From positions 1 to 5,017 of the forward strand of contig CAYMLL010000435.1 of assembly GCA_964390645.1 (NCBI GenBank): DNA of 5,017 nucleotides, given 5' to 3'. Both the position numbers and the translations under genes were made by a program. The notes under the pieces are model-generated. The model did no database searches and had not been told where the DNA came from. It worked only from the letters and a program-made list of their open reading frames with translations. Positions 1 to 5,017 of this stretch are shown here, in pieces. The stretch's first letter is position 1; each line of letters opens with the position of its first letter. The DNA comes from CAYMLL01 sp964390645 (GTDB lineage Bacteria > Planctomycetota > UBA8108).

Positions 1-304
1 GCCCGGCTCCTCGGTAGCGGTGCTCGAGCGGTCCTCGGAGCCGTGCGCGACGGCGAACGGAATCGCCGGTGTCGATCCCGTCGATTGAGAGGAAGCGGCT
101 GACGTTGCCCTTCCCCCGGCGCGATCGCACGTCGTGGTAGCCCGATTCGAGCCGGGCGAGCACACGCCAGAACGATGCTTCTTCGAGGACGATCTGCGTC
201 GAGAGACGCCCGTCCTCGACGGCTCGGACCGGCTCTCCGCGCGGGCGTTCAGGTTCGGACTTCGCGTTGAAAGGTCCACGGTCGTGACGCCGACGAACCT
301 GCCC
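1..304 (-). CDS. Hypothetical protein, fragment running off the left edge, start not found
   Basis: An open minus-strand frame runs from just after a TAG stop (305-307) to the window edge, about 101 codons. It reads as ordinary protein: an Arg/Glu/Pro-rich opening, then DGRLSTQIVLEEASFWRVL, then ARLESGYHDVRSRRGKGN, SRFLSIDGIDTGDS and RGPLEHRYRGAG. Third positions are mostly G or C, as expected for coding DNA in this genome. I do not recognise the family. The oddity is the 5' end: after the TAG there is no ATG, GTG or TTG until a GTG at 161-163, which lies inside the convincing protein text. Either a sequencing error or true frameshift separates it from its start, or the gene is decayed, or a rare start codon is used. 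It lies 157 bases downstream of the Tat protein gene on the same strand. Coding is fairly sure; boundaries and function are not. Confidence 0.55.
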
Positions 305-409
305 CTATCGCTGAACGATCGACAGCGCTTCGTGTCCCGAACACGGGTCAGGTGATGACCTCAGCCAGAAACACTGATTCTGTCATCCAAGACATCCCGC
401 GCGCTCCGG

Positions 410-435
410 GTCGCCCACCGCTCGTTCCGGGCGAC
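410..435 (-). terminator. Hairpin downstream of the Tat protein gene, weak terminator candidate
   Basis: The arms GTCGCCC (410-416) and GGGCGAC (429-435) are perfectly complementary over 7 bp with a 12-base loop. The hairpin starts 26 bases after the TGA at 462-464. No run of T follows it on the minus strand, so it is not a classical intrinsic terminator. It could slow polymerase, protect the mRNA 3' end, or be chance in GC-rich DNA. Confidence 0.25.
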
Positions 436-461
436 TGGTCCACACCCGGACTTGACGTTTA

Positions 462-1445
462 TCAGGCCTTCATCGCAGCGCGTATGCGCCCGACAAGAGA
501 GTTGTCCCGAGCCCGAGAGCCTTTGAGATTGAATACGCTGCTCGCCAGAAACCGGTCGCGCCACGCCGGACTGACGTGGAAGTAGTCTTCCAGGACCGCG
601 GAGCTGAACTTGTAGTCGTGGTGGTTCCTTCCCTTCATGAAGATCAGGCGCCGGGCGGCATTGATCAAGTCTCGAGCACTCCCGCCGTCCTCCAGGTACT
701 GGCGGACCTTTCCTGCAGCGCTCATCCGGTCTCCGCTCACATCGCCGAAGATCTCCTCGATGGCTCCGGGGCCCGAGGACTCGTTGAGCGCCCGCGGCTG
801 CACGTCCTCGATGCTGGTATCCCGGACCTTGCCCCTGCCTCTCATGGCGCCCCGGAACATGGGGAGAAAGGCACAGTTCTGCAGGAGAAGGAGCTTTCTC
901 GTCCGGTCATCCCCGCAGGACCGGAAGGAATAACGCAGAGCGTTCGTCGCGGTCACCGAATGAAGTGCGACGATTCCCGGCTGTCGCACCAGAAGCTCGC
1001 CGGCCCCGACGAAGAGAGCATCCCAGATGGACTGAGGCGACACGCCTCGCCCGATCAGCTTCACGGCCTCGTCGCATGCGTCGTCGTTGGACCCCTCACG
1101 AAACGCGGCCAGCATGTCCCGGGTGGCGCCTTCGTCGAGCTTTCCACCCATCCATGCCGGTCCCATCTTGGTCGCCAGCTCCTGGTTTCGTCGCCAGGGT
1201 CGGTCGGCGGCCTCGTCGCTCTTCGCCGGGGTCGTATCCTTGAGGCCGTGGTTCAGGAGTGCGAAGGCCAGCGAGCGCAGGACCGGCTCGGCATGCTGCC
1301 AGCCGATGAACTGAAGGGTTCGCCAGCTATTGGCCACGAAGATCGCCTTGTGACCGATCGAGCGGAAATCACGCCCCCCGAAGCGGCAGAAGAGATCGTA
1401 GATCTCGTTGGCGCCGCCCGTTCTCACCAGCCCTGCCACGGCCCC
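462..1445 (-). CDS. C-terminal part of Tat-exported repeat protein, family unknown
   Basis: This is the second part of the gene that begins at 2145, covering residues 186-512 of the 512-residue reconstruction. It opens with GAVAGLVRTGGANEIYDLF and ends in KGRNHHDYKFSSAVLEDYF, then VSPAWRDRFLASSVFNLKGS, and a TGA at 462-464. It is helical and shows repeats of a unit also present in the N-terminal part: residues 317-357 (GRGV, DALFVGAG, ALHSVTATNALRY) and 438-474 (GGSARDLINAARRLIFMKG, HHDYKFSSAVLED). Histidines at 217 (GHKAIFVAN), 236 (GWQHAEPVLR), 347 and 460/461 sit at comparable points in the repeats, which suggests a ligand or metal site, but no known catalytic motif is seen. A global resemblance to questin-oxidase-like all-helical proteins is possible but unproven. 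In the assembled sequence this frame runs back through the foreign segment to the N gap, but the residues there are an artefact of frame. I recall similar proteins in Planctomycetes and related phyla; no function is known to me. Confidence 0.85.
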   Translation of the reverse strand, partial: GAVAGLVRTGGANEIYDLFCRFGGRDFRSIGHKAIFVANSWRTLQFIGWQHAEPVLRSLAFALLNHGLKDTTPAKSDEAADRPWRRNQELATKMGPAWMGGKLDEGATRDMLAAFREGSNDDACDEAVKLIGRGVSPQSIWDALFVGAGELLVRQPGIVALHSVTATNALRYSFRSCGDDRTRKLLLLQNCAFLPMFRGAMRGRGKVRDTSIEDVQPRALNESSGPGAIEEIFGDVSGDRMSAAGKVRQYLEDGGSARDLINAARRLIFMKGRNHHDYKFSSAVLEDYFHVSPAWRDRFLASSVFNLKGSRARDNSLVGRIRAAMKA

Positions 1446-1580
1446 GTCCGCTCGGCGGCACACAGGATCTTGTACGACGCGACGGTCCGCACGTCGAGGC
1501 CCGTCCACGAGAGCATGATCTGTCCCTCGTCGTGCAGCCCGCGATACCGCACGCCGCGCAGCCCCGTGACCGCCCGCGGT
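1446..1580 (-). other. Foreign coding fragment lodged in the Tat gene, probable assembly chimera
   Basis: On the minus strand, but one frame away from the surrounding gene, this stretch reads RAVTGLRGVRYRG, then LHDEGQIMLSWTGLDVRTVA, then SYKILCAAE, and meets a stop at 1424-1426 after re-entering the host gene. Of the 43 codons from 1579 to 1451 only three end in A or T, a clearly higher GC3 than in the host gene, so it is probably a piece of a different gene. It is bounded at its right end (+ orientation) by the N gap and at its left end by the word GTCCGCTCG (1446-1454), which recurs at 1591-1599 just past the gap. I do not recognise the encoded protein. The 135 bases are close to one short read, which fits a chimeric contig end. 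Confidence 0.65.
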
Positions 1581-1590
1581 NNNNNNNNNN
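1581..1590. other. Assembly gap of 10 N
   Basis: Ten unknown bases in the middle of the Tat protein gene. A run of exactly ten is a typical scaffolding placeholder, so the true length may be different, zero or negative. The protein continuity described for the flanking parts suggests that no host sequence is missing here. Confidence 0.97.
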
Positions 1591-2145
1591 GTCCGCTCGC
1601 TTCTCGTCCCAGCTCTCCATGGCCTCGACGAAGGCCTTCCTCGCCTCATGCGCGGCGGGCACAGTCGATTCGTCCACCGGTTTCATCCGCCAGCCGCCCT
1701 TGCGCTTCTCGTCAGCCTGGGAGTTCTTGAACTCGTCGAGGGCCCAGAAGATGGGCAGCCAGCGGTCACTCTCCGGCGAGGACAGGCTCGCGAGGAGCGC
1801 AGAATTCACCACCAGGACAGCGTGAAACTTGAACCCGACGCTGGGACGTGGCTGAACGTTGCGGACGGACGCGAGGAACAGGGCCGCCACGACCTCGTGA
1901 TAGGTCACTCCACGACGGATTCTCCGAGCCACCACCTCCAGAAGATCCGAGCGCGGAGTGTCTTCGATCAGACGGACCAGCGGCTCGATTCCTGCGTCGA
2001 ACCTCACCAGCCCGGGATTCACCTCCGCCTGCTCAGCGGATACGGGTGGCAACTCCGCAAGAAACGCCAGGTCCCCCAGACCCAGTGCGGCTCCACCCGC
2101 GGCCGAGAGCTCCAGGAACCGACGACGTTCGGACACTCTTGCCAT
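1591..2145 (-). CDS. N-terminal part of Tat-exported repeat protein, family unknown
   Basis: These are residues 1-185 of the reconstructed 512-residue protein. The start ATG (2143-2145) is fixed by GGAGGG at 2150-2155. An ATG-like start further upstream at 2271 would give a 42-residue Arg-rich extension without its own support and would bury the signal. The N-terminus is a twin-arginine signal: SERRRFLELS at 5-14, a hydrophobic stretch to about 32, and a likely cleavage after PPVSA (33-37), so the folded protein is probably exported to the periplasm, perhaps with a cofactor. Residues 77-117 form the first internal repeat (RRGVTYHEVVAALFLA, then VGFKFHAVLVVNSALL with His108 and Asn114). A Trp-rich stretch follows (DRWLPIFWALDEFKNSQ, 127-143), then an Ala/Glu helix ending in ESWDEKRAD at the gap. 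The gene starts 143 bases after the stop of the secreted repeat protein on the same strand. Export and gene reality are secure; function is unknown. Confidence 0.88.
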
Positions 2146-2149
2146 GGCT

Positions 2150-2155
2150 CCCTCC
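2150..2155 (-). promoter_or_regulatory. Ribosome binding site of the Tat protein gene
   Basis: GGAGGG on the minus strand leaves 4 bases before the ATG at 2145 (5 bases after its core GGAGG). It is a strong Shine-Dalgarno match and decides the start, because the open frame continues upstream to 2271 without a comparable site. Confidence 0.8.
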
Positions 2156-2164
2156 GATGGTTGG

Positions 2165-2180
2165 CCGGGCCCTCTCCCGG
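2165..2180 (-). promoter_or_regulatory. Small leader hairpin upstream of the Tat gene ribosome binding site
   Basis: CCGGG and CCCGG arms (5 bp, loop of 6) lie 9 bases upstream of the GGAGGG site. A second short stem (GGCCG/CGGCC at 2233-2247) lies further upstream in the same 143-base spacer. The second stem might serve as a weak terminator for the gene ending at 2289, although no T-run follows. Both are short enough to be chance in GC-rich DNA. Confidence 0.25.
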
Positions 2181-2248
2181 TCTGCAGCAGGACATGCCGG
2201 TCAGCAACACGGCTCACCGACCTTCGAGCAAGGGCCGACGCGCGGCCT

Positions 2249-2262
2249 GACCTCGGACCTCG
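2249..2262. repeat. Tandem 7-bp repeat in the spacer
   Basis: GACCTCG occurs twice head to tail (2249-2255 and 2256-2262) in the spacer between the secreted repeat protein and the Tat protein. It could be an operator half-site pair or a replication-slippage product; nothing else supports a role. Confidence 0.35.
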
Positions 2263-2288
2263 GCAAGACACGAGACACAGGGCTCTGA

Positions 2289-3308
2289 TCAGTTCGAAGC
2301 GCGTCGTCCGGGTCGTCGTCGGACGACTCTTGTTCCCGTCACCTTCGTGGCTCCCCTGGCGGTTGTCAGCTCTCCGGCGAGCTTCGAATCCTCCACCATA
2401 CCCTCGAAGCCCATCTCGAACTTCCTGTCGCCAAACTCGAAGACCGCTTCGAATCTCACTTTCCCGGCCTCGAGACTCACATTGTTGACGGGGAGGGCGC
2501 CGAAGAGCCCGCTCATGTCCGGATTGATTCTCAGTCTCTGCTTCCGGGAGCCTCGCTCGGATGTGAGATCGAGAATCCAGGTGCCGACGAGCACGGCAGC
2601 AGCTCTTTTTCCCTCGATCGCGATCTCGCCCCTGTCCGACTTGATCGCCGCGGAAAGAGCGCTTCCCCGGACGGTCCCTTCAAAAGTGGATTCCCACTGT
2701 CGATCGTCCAGCTTGCTTCGCGTCTTGAAGGACAGCTTGCGGCGCTCGTACTTCACGTCCGTGATCTCGCGCGTAACCCGATCGCTCTTCCAATCGACGA
2801 CGAGCTGGTCCTTCGCCCCCATCTTGACGACGAGCGTGTTCGTAATCTCTCGATCGCCGATCTTGAACTTCAGCTCCCAGGTCCCGACGGCCCGAGGCAT
2901 GCGCCTGCTGCGCGCACCCTCCATCTTGATCTCTCCTCGGTCGCTCGACAGAGCTCCGGAGAGCTTCCCGTCCTTGATCGTCCCCTTGAACGTAGCCGTG
3001 GTGGTCTCGCCTTCTCGATTCTGACGTTCACGAACGAAGCTGAGTTGACCGTCCTCGAACTTCACGTCTTTCAGCTCGCCGAGTCCCCGGAAGCTGATCC
3101 ACTGAGCAGTCCGCTTGCCTTCGCTGTCCCTCGAGAAAGACAGGATCGACTCGAACTGCCGCCCATCAAAATCGGACTTGACCAGCCAATCGCCGTAGAG
3201 CCCTCGACGGCCAGCCGACTGCGCCTGAGCCGCAACATCCACAGTAACCATGGTCGTCGCCAGCAACGTGCAGAACAGAACGGAACCGGAGATTTCCCGA
3301 GCCCTCAT
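2289..3308 (-). CDS. Secreted protein of three tandem ~90-residue beta-rich repeats
   Basis: This 339-residue protein starts at ATG 3306-3308, with AAAGGAG 7 bases upstream, and stops at TGA 2289-2291. Residues 1-27 are a Sec-type signal peptide: MRAREISGS, the hydrophobic stretch VLFCTLLATTMV, and a likely cut after VDVAA. The mature protein is three copies of one unit, at about 39-133, 142-235 and 242-327. Each opens with G-(D/T)-W, has a central strand pair of the type DVKxExxxLSF, then EST-F-x-GTV, and closes with a form of SDRGEIxxEGxR (SDRGEIKMEGAR, SDRGEIAIEGKR, TARGATKVTGTR). The strand-rich pattern with one Trp near the start of each unit suggests a lipocalin-like or small beta-barrel fold, but that is inference. 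The C-terminus is basic (RVVRRRPGRRASN). There are no catalytic or metal motifs and no lipobox Cys. A role in binding a ligand or surface outside the cytoplasm is plausible but unproven. It lies upstream of the Tat protein gene on the same strand. Confidence 0.9.
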   Translation of the reverse strand: MRAREISGSVLFCTLLATTMVTVDVAAQAQSAGRRGLYGDWLVKSDFDGRQFESILSFSRDSEGKRTAQWISFRGLGELKDVKFEDGQLSFVRERQNREGETTTATFKGTIKDGKLSGALSSDRGEIKMEGARSRRMPRAVGTWELKFKIGDREITNTLVVKMGAKDQLVVDWKSDRVTREITDVKYERRKLSFKTRSKLDDRQWESTFEGTVRGSALSAAIKSDRGEIAIEGKRAAAVLVGTWILDLTSERGSRKQRLRINPDMSGLFGALPVNNVSLEAGKVRFEAVFEFGDRKFEMGFEGMVEDSKLAGELTTARGATKVTGTRVVRRRPGRRASN

Positions 3309-3315
3309 GACCTAT

Positions 3316-3322
3316 CTCCTTT
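3316..3322 (-). promoter_or_regulatory. Ribosome binding site of the secreted repeat protein gene
   Basis: AAAGGAG on the minus strand, 7 bases before the ATG at 3308. It supports the chosen start and the full signal peptide. Confidence 0.75.
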
Positions 3323-3906
3323 CAAGCGCGTTTCGTCTCATGCTGCGAAGTGACCTGTCGACCGCGTTCCTTGTAGGTGATCGAATTGTCGTCATCAACC
3401 GAATCCTGGATTTCCGGGTTTCCTTGACCACAGAGCATCTCGAGCGCGGAGCCGGCAGCGCTCCTTCCTTGCCTCGATCTCGCCGACCTTCCGCTCTGAT
3501 GCTCGAGAGCCGTTTCCATGGCACCGGCCTCTCCACGAAGCACCCGGCAAGAGCGCTGTTCGTCGTTCGGCTCCCCGACTCTGCGGCCTACCGGCGAGCT
3601 CTCTCGACAGCGGCTCCACCTCCAGGGCCGTTCTGGGATCGTCTCGGGGGTGGACACAACCGCGAGAAGATCAGGACACATGCCTTCGAGTGATACAGCA
3701 CGTTGCAGGTGGCCGAGCCCTCCCGAGAGGGTTCTCTCGACGCCTTTCCCGGCACACCTCGTGAAGAACCGGTCGATCAGGACCTGGTCGAGCCGGACCT
3801 CTCCCGGAGACACTGTTACCGTGGAGGAGATCCTCCGGTTCTCGGACGACATCCTGTCCGGACGTCGACCCGGTTGCGCCGGGGCCCGATCGGGGGCTCG
3901 GCACAC
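3322..3906 (-). CDS. Doubtful 194-codon reading frame in the 598-base spacer
   Basis: A frame from GTG 3904-3906 to TGA at 3322-3324 fills the space between the membrane protein and the secreted repeat protein. Its first third is coding-like: from the internal ATG at 3850-3852, the text SSENRRISSTVTVSPGEVRL and DQVLIDRFFTRCAGKGVERT has mostly G or C third positions. Beyond about residue 90 it becomes Arg/Ser/Gly-rich, GC3 falls, and two other minus frames look equally plausible (for example ERKVGEIEARKERCRLRARD in the frame of 3395-3619). The end overlaps the promoter candidate at 3370-3398 and nearly touches the ribosome binding site at 3316. No domain or ribosome binding site is seen. It may be a decayed gene, a lineage-specific small protein with a shorter true span, or non-coding DNA. 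Confidence 0.25.
   Translation of the reverse strand: MCRAPDRAPAQPGRRPDRMSSENRRISSTVTVSPGEVRLDQVLIDRFFTRCAGKGVERTLSGGLGHLQRAVSLEGMCPDLLAVVSTPETIPERPWRWSRCRESSPVGRRVGEPNDEQRSCRVLRGEAGAMETALEHQSGRSARSRQGRSAAGSALEMLCGQGNPEIQDSVDDDNSITYKERGRQVTSQHETKRA
3370..3398 (-). promoter_or_regulatory. Candidate sigma-70-type promoter for the secreted repeat protein gene
   Basis: TTGATG (3393-3398) and TACAAG (3370-3375) are separated by exactly 17 bases on the minus strand, each matching 4 of 6 consensus bases. The stretch around 3381-3420 is visibly richer in A and T than the rest of the window. It would give a leader of roughly 55 bases before the ATG at 3308. Promoter consensus varies in non-model phyla, so this stays a candidate. 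Confidence 0.35.
3718..3739 (-). repeat. Two overlapping, mutually exclusive hairpins
   Basis: CCCTC/GAGGG (3718-3731, 4-base loop) and CGAGAG/CTCTCG (3724-3739, 4-base loop) share the central bases, so only one can form at a time. They lie inside the doubtful frame of the 598-base spacer. Such alternatives occur in attenuators, but the stems are only 5 and 6 bp and the local sequence is low in complexity. Confidence 0.3.
3878..3902 (-). terminator. GC-rich hairpin directly after the membrane protein gene
   Basis: An imperfect 25-base stem-loop begins 4 bases after the TGA at 3907-3909. Outer arms GCCG/CGGC and inner arms GCCC/GGGC are separated by a small internal loop, with a CCGATC apical loop. 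The position suits a terminator, but no T-run follows on the minus strand, so it is weak as an intrinsic terminator. Confidence 0.35.
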
Positions 3907-4905
3907 TCAGAACCCCGAGCCGCCGTCAGCCGCCAGCTCGCCGAGCGCGTGCAGTTCCCGGGCGATCCGCAGCTTGACCGCGATAGAGAGCGTGCCGAGG
4001 ACCAGGCCGAGAAAGGTCACAACAAAGGCGGGGGGCGCGGACTCGGCCGCCCCCATGAACGCCGACAGCCAGCGTGAGGAGTTCTCGAATCCTCCCGTCC
4101 ACATGCCGTGGACGGCCCAGTTGGAGACCGACCTGGAGTGACCGCTCGAGTGAAACGACAGGCTGACGAAGGTGACGAGACCGAGGATCTCCATCTGAGC
4201 CAGCATGGGCTTCCACCAGCGTCCGAGGTGCTTCCAGCTGACCGTGACGGAGTCTCGCAGAACACGCCAGAAGGGGCGTCTCGGACCGGCGATCCCGTGC
4301 AACAGGAGCCCGGCCGTGGCAAAGTTGATCGCCGGTGTTGCCAACACGATGGTCACCAGCGCGAGGGGCGACGCGACAGCTCCGAGCGCGAGCGCCAGTC
4401 CACCCAAGAACACCGCCACCGAGATCGCCATGTAAGCGAGAGTTCGCCAGAAACCCTGAAAGATGTCCCGGCGCGCCTCGGCGAAATCGATGGAGCGCCC
4501 CAGGGTCACGCGGCAAACCAGGGTCAGGGTCCAGGTCGCGAAGGCCACGGTGAGCAGGAGGTGGAGCACCACCTGGAGCGAGATCGTCACGGGCACAGAG
4601 AGCAGGCGGAAGGTCTCGCTGAGCGTCAGCAGCGCGCCAGGTCCCGGAATCATCGCGAGCCACCCGACGATCTCCTGAGCCAGGACGTAGAGGCCGAGAG
4701 GGACCAGCAGGTCGGGCTCCGCACGAAGGCTTCTGCTCGCCCGCGGCAACAGAAAAATGAGGGTCACCGCGGTCGCCAGGGTCACGAGCACCAGCGCCAC
4801 GACGGAGTACTCCTGGCGCGGTTGCCAGGAACCGTGCCCTATCAGGTCCGAGGCCAGAACGACCAGCGCCCCCAGCAGAGCGGTCCATCGCAGGGTCTTC
4901 TGCAC
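3907..4905 (-). CDS. Multi-pass integral membrane protein, family unknown
   Basis: This 332-residue protein has about eight hydrophobic segments: near 7-23, 33-53, 66-86, 104-131, 155-178, 180-206, 233-251 and 291-311. Amphipathic, basic loops lie between them, notably 132-154 (RVTLGRSIDFAEARRDIFQG) and 207-232 (GPRRPFWRVLRDSVTVSWKH). The long fourth to sixth segments with a cytoplasmic amphipathic linker recall general bacterial membrane proteins of the DUF4013/DUF975 kind, but I see no diagnostic motif and do not assign it. No catalytic or transport signature is visible. The start is GTG 4903-4905, the only usual start after an in-frame stop at 4945-4947; its nearest GGAG lies 13 bases upstream, which is weak. 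The adjacent frame, open from GTG 4960 and ATG 4948, gives a soluble-looking lead (MNGSAFATREKNKP) that would join smoothly if one base were misread near 4905. Reality is well supported; the first residues are uncertain. Confidence 0.85.
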   Translation of the reverse strand: MQKTLRWTALLGALVVLASDLIGHGSWQPRQEYSVVALVLVTLATAVTLIFLLPRASRSLRAEPDLLVPLGLYVLAQEIVGWLAMIPGPGALLTLSETFRLLSVPVTISLQVVLHLLLTVAFATWTLTLVCRVTLGRSIDFAEARRDIFQGFWRTLAYMAISVAVFLGGLALALGAVASPLALVTIVLATPAINFATAGLLLHGIAGPRRPFWRVLRDSVTVSWKHLGRWWKPMLAQMEILGLVTFVSLSFHSSGHSRSVSNWAVHGMWTGGFENSSRWLSAFMGAAESAPPAFVVTFLGLVLGTLSIAVKLRIARELHALGELAADGGSGF

Positions 4906-4949
4906 GGGGCTTGTTCTTCTCCCGGGTCGCGAAAGCGGAGCCGTTCATC

Positions 4950-4969
4950 CAGCTCGCCACTGCGAGCTG
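4950..4969 (-). promoter_or_regulatory. Perfect 8-bp hairpin in the membrane gene leader
   Basis: CAGCTCGC (4950-4957) and GCGAGCTG (4962-4969) pair perfectly around a 4-base loop. The hairpin lies 45 bases upstream of the GTG start and would fall within the transcript if the -10 candidate at 5004-5009 is used. No T-run follows on either strand, so a leader or operator role is likelier than a terminator. A DNA-binding palindrome is the main alternative. Confidence 0.45.
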
Positions 4970-5003
4970 ACGCGCCCTACCCTCCGATACCCAACACCGC
5001 CAC

Positions 5004-5009
5004 AGTATA
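5004..5009 (-). promoter_or_regulatory. Candidate -10 box upstream of the membrane protein gene
   Basis: TATACT on the minus strand matches 5 of 6 bases of the sigma-70 -10 consensus in an otherwise GC-rich stretch. The matching -35 would fall at about 5027-5032, outside the window, so it cannot be tested here. Use of this site would give a leader of about 90 bases containing the 8-bp hairpin. Confidence 0.35.
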
Positions 5010-5017
5010 CGACGGTT

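Larger units (their letters stand above)
1446..1599. repeat. 9-bp direct repeat flanking the foreign segment and gap
   Basis: GTCCGCTCG occurs at 1446-1454 and again at 1591-1599, in the same orientation. On the minus strand both copies are read in the same frame as CGA GCG GAC (Arg-Ala-Asp), the end of the N-terminal part and the entry to the C-terminal part. Collapsing to one copy restores a continuous protein. The next base on each side differs, so the identity is exactly 9 bp. Confidence 0.8.

Noticed and set aside
331..360. Short palindromes CGTGT/ACACG (331-345) and GGTCA/TGACC (346-360)
   Set aside because: Adjacent 5-bp stems are frequent by chance at this GC content, and nothing nearby ties them to a gene start or end.
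134..585. Two overlapping plus-strand frames (134-355 and 352-585) with an ATGA-type overlap suggesting coupled genes
   Set aside because: The first is antisense to the better coding text at 1-304 and the second crosses the end of the Tat gene. Neither has a ribosome binding site or recognisable content.
1424..1600. Programmed frameshift or transposon insertion inside the Tat gene
   Set aside because: No slippery site is present, the foreign bases carry no terminal inverted repeats or transposase, and the 9-bp word abuts an assembly gap. A chimeric join explains the data with fewer assumptions, although a 9-bp target duplication is not strictly excluded.
576..1730. Long plus-strand reading frame of 384 codons across the N gap
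   Set aside because: It runs antisense to the Tat protein gene, contains the N gap, and has no domain-like text or ribosome binding site. Such open antisense frames are common in GC-rich genes.
2347..3024. Plus-strand frame of 225 codons
   Set aside because: It is antisense to the three-repeat secreted protein, whose internal repeats, signal peptide and ribosome binding site prove the minus strand.
3926..4960. Minus-strand frame of 344 codons overlapping the membrane protein gene
   Set aside because: It is slightly longer than the called gene, but its product is Arg/Gly/Pro/Ala-rich without hydrophobic order. The alternative frame gives eight clean membrane segments.

Overview
This is a GC-rich bacterial window (about 60-65% GC by eye) with all credible genes on the minus strand, so it reads from position 5017 down to 1. 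It resembles uncultured, gene-sparse phyla such as Planctomycetes or Acidobacteria. That placement is an inference: it rests on a Tat-exported helical protein of a type I associate with those groups, and on the style of the repeat-built secreted protein. No tRNA, rRNA, CRISPR array or insertion sequence was seen.

Layout in transcription order: (1) 4906-5017 is an upstream region with a possible -10 box and a perfect 8-bp hairpin. (2) 3907-4905 encodes a multi-pass inner-membrane protein of unknown family, followed by a GC-rich hairpin. (3) 3309-3906 holds only a doubtful reading frame, and its last part looks like a promoter region. (4) 2289-3308 encodes a secreted protein made of three tandem copies of a ~90-residue beta-rich unit. 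(5) 2146-2288 is a leader with small hairpins and a strong ribosome binding site. (6) 462-2145 encodes a Tat-signal protein, predicted at 512 residues once an apparent assembly fault is removed. (7) 305-461 is a spacer with a hairpin. (8) 1-304 is the start of another coding region that leaves the window and has no visible start codon.

The main irregularity is at 1446-1599. A 10-N gap and about 126 bases of foreign-looking coding sequence lie between two copies of a 9-bp word. Removing one copy, the foreign bases and the gap joins the two halves of the Tat protein in frame.

Functionally, the window offers one membrane protein and two exported proteins with no recognised enzymatic motif. Spacers of 598, 143 and 157 bases argue against a tight operon, and no shared pathway can be claimed. 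The two exported proteins are the best candidates for undescribed families: each is built from internal repeats that can be read directly from the sequence.
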